Of a stretch of 64,000 bases of DNA, positions 61,601 to 64,000 are shown piece by piece. Position numbers and translations under genes: made by a program. Source of the DNA: Candidatus Megaera endosymbiont of Mesostigma viride (GTDB taxonomy: Bacteria; Pseudomonadota; Alphaproteobacteria; Rickettsiales; Rickettsiaceae); assembly GCA_020410825.1 (NCBI GenBank), contig CP084576.1:62001-126000 (forward strand), given 5' to 3'. Every line of letters begins with the position of its first letter. The stretch's first letter is position 1. The notes beneath the pieces are model-generated. The model was given only the letters and a program-made list of their open reading frames with translations, was not told the origin of the DNA and did not search any database.

Positions 61601-64000
61601 GGGTTGGAGCGGACAATAGAGTTGGAAGTGACAAGCGGTTAATTGGGTATATAGTACCTAGTTCAACCTTGAGAGGGAAATTAGTTACACAAGAGAGTTT
61701 CAAGAGTAGTACAGGAGAGGAGATAGGTATTTTAGGTGGGGAAGGGTATATAGATATTGTACGAGAAGTGAAGGAGGAGATAGGGAAGCGGTTACCGGAG
61801 TATATGGTACCGGCACATATAGTGTTTATAGAAAAGCTGCCACTGACATTGAATGGGAAGGTAGATAAAAAAGGGTTACCGGATCCGGATGTGGAGATGG
61901 GTTTAGTACATCAGTATATGGGTCCAAGGGATGAAGTTGAAGCGAAGTTGTGTAAGATTTGGGCGGAAGTTTTAGGATTAGAGCGTGTAGGTATCCATGA
62001 TAACTTCTTTGAAATAGGTGGAGACTCTATTTTAAGTATACGGATAGTTTCTAAGGCACGGAACAAAGGGTTGAAGCTTAATGTCAAGGATATTTTCCAA
62101 TATCTCACAGTTAGCGGGATACGTCTAGTGATTACTGATGCTGCTGTAGAAAATGATATGCCTATAAATCAAAGAATTGTTACAGGAGATGTATCACTTA
62201 TTCCGATTCAAAGATGGTTTTTTGAACAGAATCATGTGAATCCTAATCATTCTAATCAAGCATTTATCATGAACTGTCGATATCAACTTGAATTAGATAA
62301 GTTAGAAAATGCGTTAAAAAGTCTTTTGAGTCATCATGACGCGTTACGCTTAAGGTTTATATTGAAAGATGGGGTCTGGACTCAGACCCTTATATCCCCT
62401 GAAGAATGTATTGAGTATGTGCAAGGGATTTGTCGATATATTGATGTTCAAGGAATGAGTGAGTTGACAAGAAAGTCTCAGGAAGAAATTATTGAAGAAA
62501 TTGGACAGGAAGTACAATCCTGTTTAAATATTACGGCAGGACCCATGATTCAGGTAAGACTTTTAGGTTGTCAAGGTGGTCAGCAGAAGATATTACTAGT
62601 GATACATCATTTGAGTGTGGATGGTGTCTCATGGCGAATATTTTTTGAGGATTTGGAGATAGCTTATGCTCAGGTGAGTCGAGGAGAGGCTGTTACACTT
62701 TCTTATAAGACACATTCTTATCAAAAGTGGGCAGAAGGATTAAAAGCATATGCTACACGGGAGGAAGTGAAAGCAGAAGTTAAGTATTGGTCACAGATTG
62801 GACATATACCGGCATTACCACGCCCTAAGACAGAGTTTGAGTTAGAGAATAAGGATAAGGATCAAAATTATACACAAAACCGTTATACGTATGAGGGAGT
62901 AGATAGTGTAGAAGTAGAGTTAGATCATGAGATGACACGTATGTTATTGCAAGAGGTTCATCAAGCGTATCATACGCAGATAAATGATGTTCTATTGACA
63001 GCCCTTGCATTAACTATCAGTGAATGGACAGGAGAAGATAATGTATATCTTGATCTTGAAGGACATGGTCGAGAAGAGATTGTTGGTCTGGATGTGTCTC
63101 GAACGATTGGATGGTTTACAACTGTATTTCCTATTAAGCTTAAAATAGAAGGAGGTGGGTATCGAGAATATATCAAAACTATTAAAGAACAATTACGCCA
63201 GATTCCAAATAAAGGAATTGGGTATGGCGTGTTACGTTATTTAGGGTCAGAAGATATCCAGTCTCAGTTGGCTTGTACTACACCGGAAATAGTATTTAAT
63301 TATCTTGGGCAATGGAACAGTAGTGAACAAACGAATGGGATGTTTACGTTTGGAGATGAGAGTATAGGTTCTAGTGTTGATTTAAAGAACACGCGTGCTC
63401 ATATATTAGAGATTAACAGTCATGTAACACATGGACAGTTTAGGGTGGTGTTTGGCTATAGTGGGAATGTCTATTCAGGTAGTGTGATAAAGCAACTTGC
63501 AACATGCTATATAGATCATTTGAAGGGAATTATTGAGCATTGTCGAGGAGTAGAAATATTAGAATATACACCATCAGATATGCCATTGGCGCATTTGAGT
63601 CAGTCTGAGTTAGATTATTGTATAAAATTGTTACCTAAAAATATTGAACGTATCTATAGATTATCTCCAATGCAAGAGGGATTATTGTTCACAGCATTGT
63701 ATAGGGACTCAGATGAGTACTTGGTACAGGGTTTATATGAACTTACCGGAGAGATCGATACACAGATATTGAAGGAAGCATGGGAAGCTGTGGTAAGTCA
63801 TCACCCTGTTTTAAGGACGGGTTTTGTATATGAGCACGTGAGTCATCCAGTACAATACGTTGTTAAGGATGTAGTATTACCATGGGTAGAAGAAGATTGG
63901 AGTGATTTGTCAGAAACTGAGCAAGAGTTACGATTAGGAGAAGTGATTCAAGAGGATCGAAGGCATCGATTTGATCTTACACAGGTGCCATTGATACGAT
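58645..64000 (+). CDS. NRPS 5 (partial): module 11 and start of module 12 (dock-C-A-T-E-C...)
   Basis: Open to the window end (at least 1785 aa). The ATG at 58645 overlaps NRPS 4 by 11 bases, with AGGA around 58633. The first 60 residues are a TubC_N-type docking domain (MYFNSILSFIYYLNF, then NIKIWVESDFIRLRL). Then LCL-type C (L81, H211), A (A3 689, A10 1070; code DMTKIGEVGK, Asn-like), T with GGDS (Ser1128), E (P1187, H1321) and the first part of a DCL-type C domain (L1673), cut before its DHLLMDG motif. At least one more A-T must follow; a releasing thioesterase, if present, is outside the window. Confidence 0.94.
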   Translation, partial: MYFNSILSFIYYLNFLNIKIWVESDFIRLRLPEDFIYKDLVKSYIKDNRDEILRILKENNLNNSDYSPYKILKAHEEYPPLSYAQQRLWFLDQLFPNQSIYNIPMAFKLVGNFNRDAFEKAIRYLVDRHEVLRTRIGLYESEGYQDILPATDFKIEFEDIEKISEINCRQYVQAAIEAESEHRFELDKEWLFRVRVIRESKDLHVVLIMMHHIISDGWSFDIFFRELTQAYESYCRGDQVRLDPLEIQYADYAIWQREWLRGERLEAQLAYWKEQLKGAPEGIDLPIDYERPKELTYSGGVYTIEISRELLKKIKVLGESEGATLFMTLLSVLNIVLYKNSGQRDLVIGSPIANRNYHEIEGLIGFFVNMLALRTEIDPRENFRKLLRRVKEKTLGAYEHQDVPFEQLVDHLNVQRNLNRNPLFQVMFVLQNIDKSDLELGELSIEWIGSEYHTAKFDLSVFGYELEGKLHIGINYLKDIFTEETVKRMALQISRVLEVVVSEPEKVILEYEVMSEEESDKVLIEWNATEREYPRDKTVVELFEEQVFKNPNNVAVVYGEESLTYKELNERSNQMAHYLRCLGVRAETLVGVSLDRSLELIIGILGILKAGGAYVPLDPEYPEERLQFMLEDTAAPVLITSIHLKGKYTSYKGSFVIIDDEKTEEELGQESKENLEKIINGDNLVYVIYTSGSTGQPKGVMIEHQSLTNYLNNVQDFYFIKEECNSYLHSSIAFDMSITSLYSPIIMGKIIYIANIDHQANYLEQIPQEFNKVNCIKFTPTHLRVLREKNKVWDVNQKIECLIIGGENLLTEDVNFIYKSSSYFSRSLIFNEYGPTEATVGCCIYKIEDLKNVKQLSIPIGCPISNTKIYILDENRCLVPVGAVGEIYIGGIGLARGYLNRPELTAERFIGNPFANEEDITKGENLRLYRTGDLGRYLSDGNIEFRGRIDDQVKIRGYRIELGEIESALNGCGVVQGSVVVARSMGVGADNRVGSDKRLIGYIVPSSTLRGKLVTQESFKSSTGEEIGILGGEGYIDIVREVKEEIGKRLPEYMVPAHIVFIEKLPLTLNGKVDKKGLPDPDVEMGLVHQYMGPRDEVEAKLCKIWAEVLGLERVGIHDNFFEIGGDSILSIRIVSKARNKGLKLNVKDIFQYLTVSGIRLVITDAAVENDMPINQRIVTGDVSLIPIQRWFFEQNHVNPNHSNQAFIMNCRYQLELDKLENALKSLLSHHDALRLRFILKDGVWTQTLISPEECIEYVQGICRYIDVQGMSELTRKSQEEIIEEIGQEVQSCLNITAGPMIQVRLLGCQGGQQKILLVIHHLSVDGVSWRIFFEDLEIAYAQVSRGEAVTLSYKTHSYQKWAEGLKAYATREEVKAEVKYWSQIGHIPALPRPKTEFELENKDKDQNYTQNRYTYEGVDSVEVELDHEMTRMLLQEVHQAYHTQINDVLLTALALTISEWTGEDNVYLDLEGHGREEIVGLDVSRTIGWFTTVFPIKLKIEGGGYREYIKTIKEQLRQIPNKGIGYGVLRYLGSEDIQSQLACTTPEIVFNYLGQWNSSEQTNGMFTFGDESIGSSVDLKNTRAHILEINSHVTHGQFRVVFGYSGNVYSGSVIKQLATCYIDHLKGIIEHCRGVEILEYTPSDMPLAHLSQSELDYCIKLLPKNIERIYRLSPMQEGLLFTALYRDSDEYLVQGLYELTGEIDTQILKEAWEAVVSHHPVLRTGFVYEHVSHPVQYVVKDVVLPWVEEDWSDLSETEQELRLGEVIQEDRRHRFDLTQVPLIR
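60749..61221 (+). other. A-domain specificity core, module 11 (Asn)
   Basis: FDMSITSLY, CIKFTPTH, LIIGGEN and NEYGPTEATVG give DMTKIGEVGK, close to the classic Asn code DLTKLGEVGK. Followed by an E domain: D-Asn predicted. Unique in the window. Confidence 0.7.
62017..64000 (+). repeat. 3.5-kb E-C-A(N-terminal) repeat, copy 4 (cut by window end)
   Basis: Fourth copy, displaced by 24713 bp from copy 1; the first 1984 bases are inside the window. Confidence 0.9.

Noticed and set aside
34187-64000. Regular long repeats as a CRISPR array or mobile-element array
   Set aside because: The repeats are coding modules of 3-5 kb in frame with NRPS genes, without spacers or terminal inverted repeats.
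19564-64000. Polyketide synthase or hybrid NRPS/PKS modules
   Set aside because: All catalytic domains seen are C, A, T, E and nMT; no ketosynthase or acyltransferase motif was found.
1-64000. tRNA, rRNA or riboswitch genes
   Set aside because: No cloverleaf, rRNA-like segment or recognised riboswitch core was noticed by eye; a covariance-model scan would be needed to exclude them.

Overview
The window is AT-rich, gene-dense on the + strand and littered with decayed genes. A TacAT-type toxin-antitoxin pair, a VUT-family (queuosine-precursor type) transporter, a glutamate-type symporter, an ankyrin-repeat protein with a eukaryote-style lipidation tail, a broken inorganic pyrophosphatase and a graveyard of IS110/IS256/IS3 fragments together suggest an intracellular alphaproteobacterium, most likely a Rickettsiales member (Rickettsia or Ca. 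Megaira-like). That assignment is inference: no rRNA or other phylogenetic marker was used.

Layout. 1-1.7 kb: TacAT-like module behind a perfect palindrome, then a convergent VUT-family transporter. 2.4-5.0 kb: Sfp-type phosphopantetheinyl transferase, a small unknown protein, ElbB, and a type II thioesterase on the minus strand. 5.4-7.4 kb: htpG. 7.6-8.4 kb: a ppa pseudogene and a frameshifted small gene. 8.5-9.2 kb: an MbtH-like protein and an ankyrin protein ending in a CaaX-like box. 9.25-13.5 kb: a compact four-gene operon behind a good sigma70-type promoter (dicarboxylate/glutamate symporter, SbnA-like, SbnB-like, DUF1015/SerK-like), read as a supply line for L-2,3-diaminopropionate (L-Dap). 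14.2-15.9 kb: a CmlA-type diiron beta-hydroxylase. 16.3-18.2 kb: nested transposase fragments. 18.8 kb: an unknown 151-aa protein. 19.6-64 kb: five consecutive NRPS genes, the last cut by the window end.

The NRPS has 11 complete adenylation domains and the beginning of module 12: A-nMT-T-C-A-T | dock-C-A-T-C-A-T-E | C-A-T-E-C-A-T-E-C-A-T-C-A-T | dock-C-A-T-E-C-A-T | dock-C-A-T-E-C(partial). Stereochemistry is internally consistent: every C domain after an E domain is of the DCL-looking type, and the others share the LSYAQQRLWFLD start. Specificity codes read by eye give Asp for module 3, Ser for modules 6 and 9, Gly for module 7 and Asn for module 11. Modules 2, 5 and 10 share one unassigned code. 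Modules 4 and 8 share a code with an acidic pair that would suit a basic residue, possibly L-Dap. Module 1 is N-methylating.

The most striking feature is genetic. The NRPS backbone is almost identical between modules at the nucleotide level (blocks of 3.5 kb in four copies and 4.1 kb in two), while only a roughly 450-bp stretch in each A domain, the substrate-selecting core, differs. It looks like a homogenised scaffold into which specificity cassettes have been exchanged. PPTase, MbtH, type II thioesterase, beta-hydroxylase and L-Dap supply surround it, so 2.4-64 kb is plausibly one biosynthetic island. No chain-releasing thioesterase domain is visible; it may lie beyond the right end.
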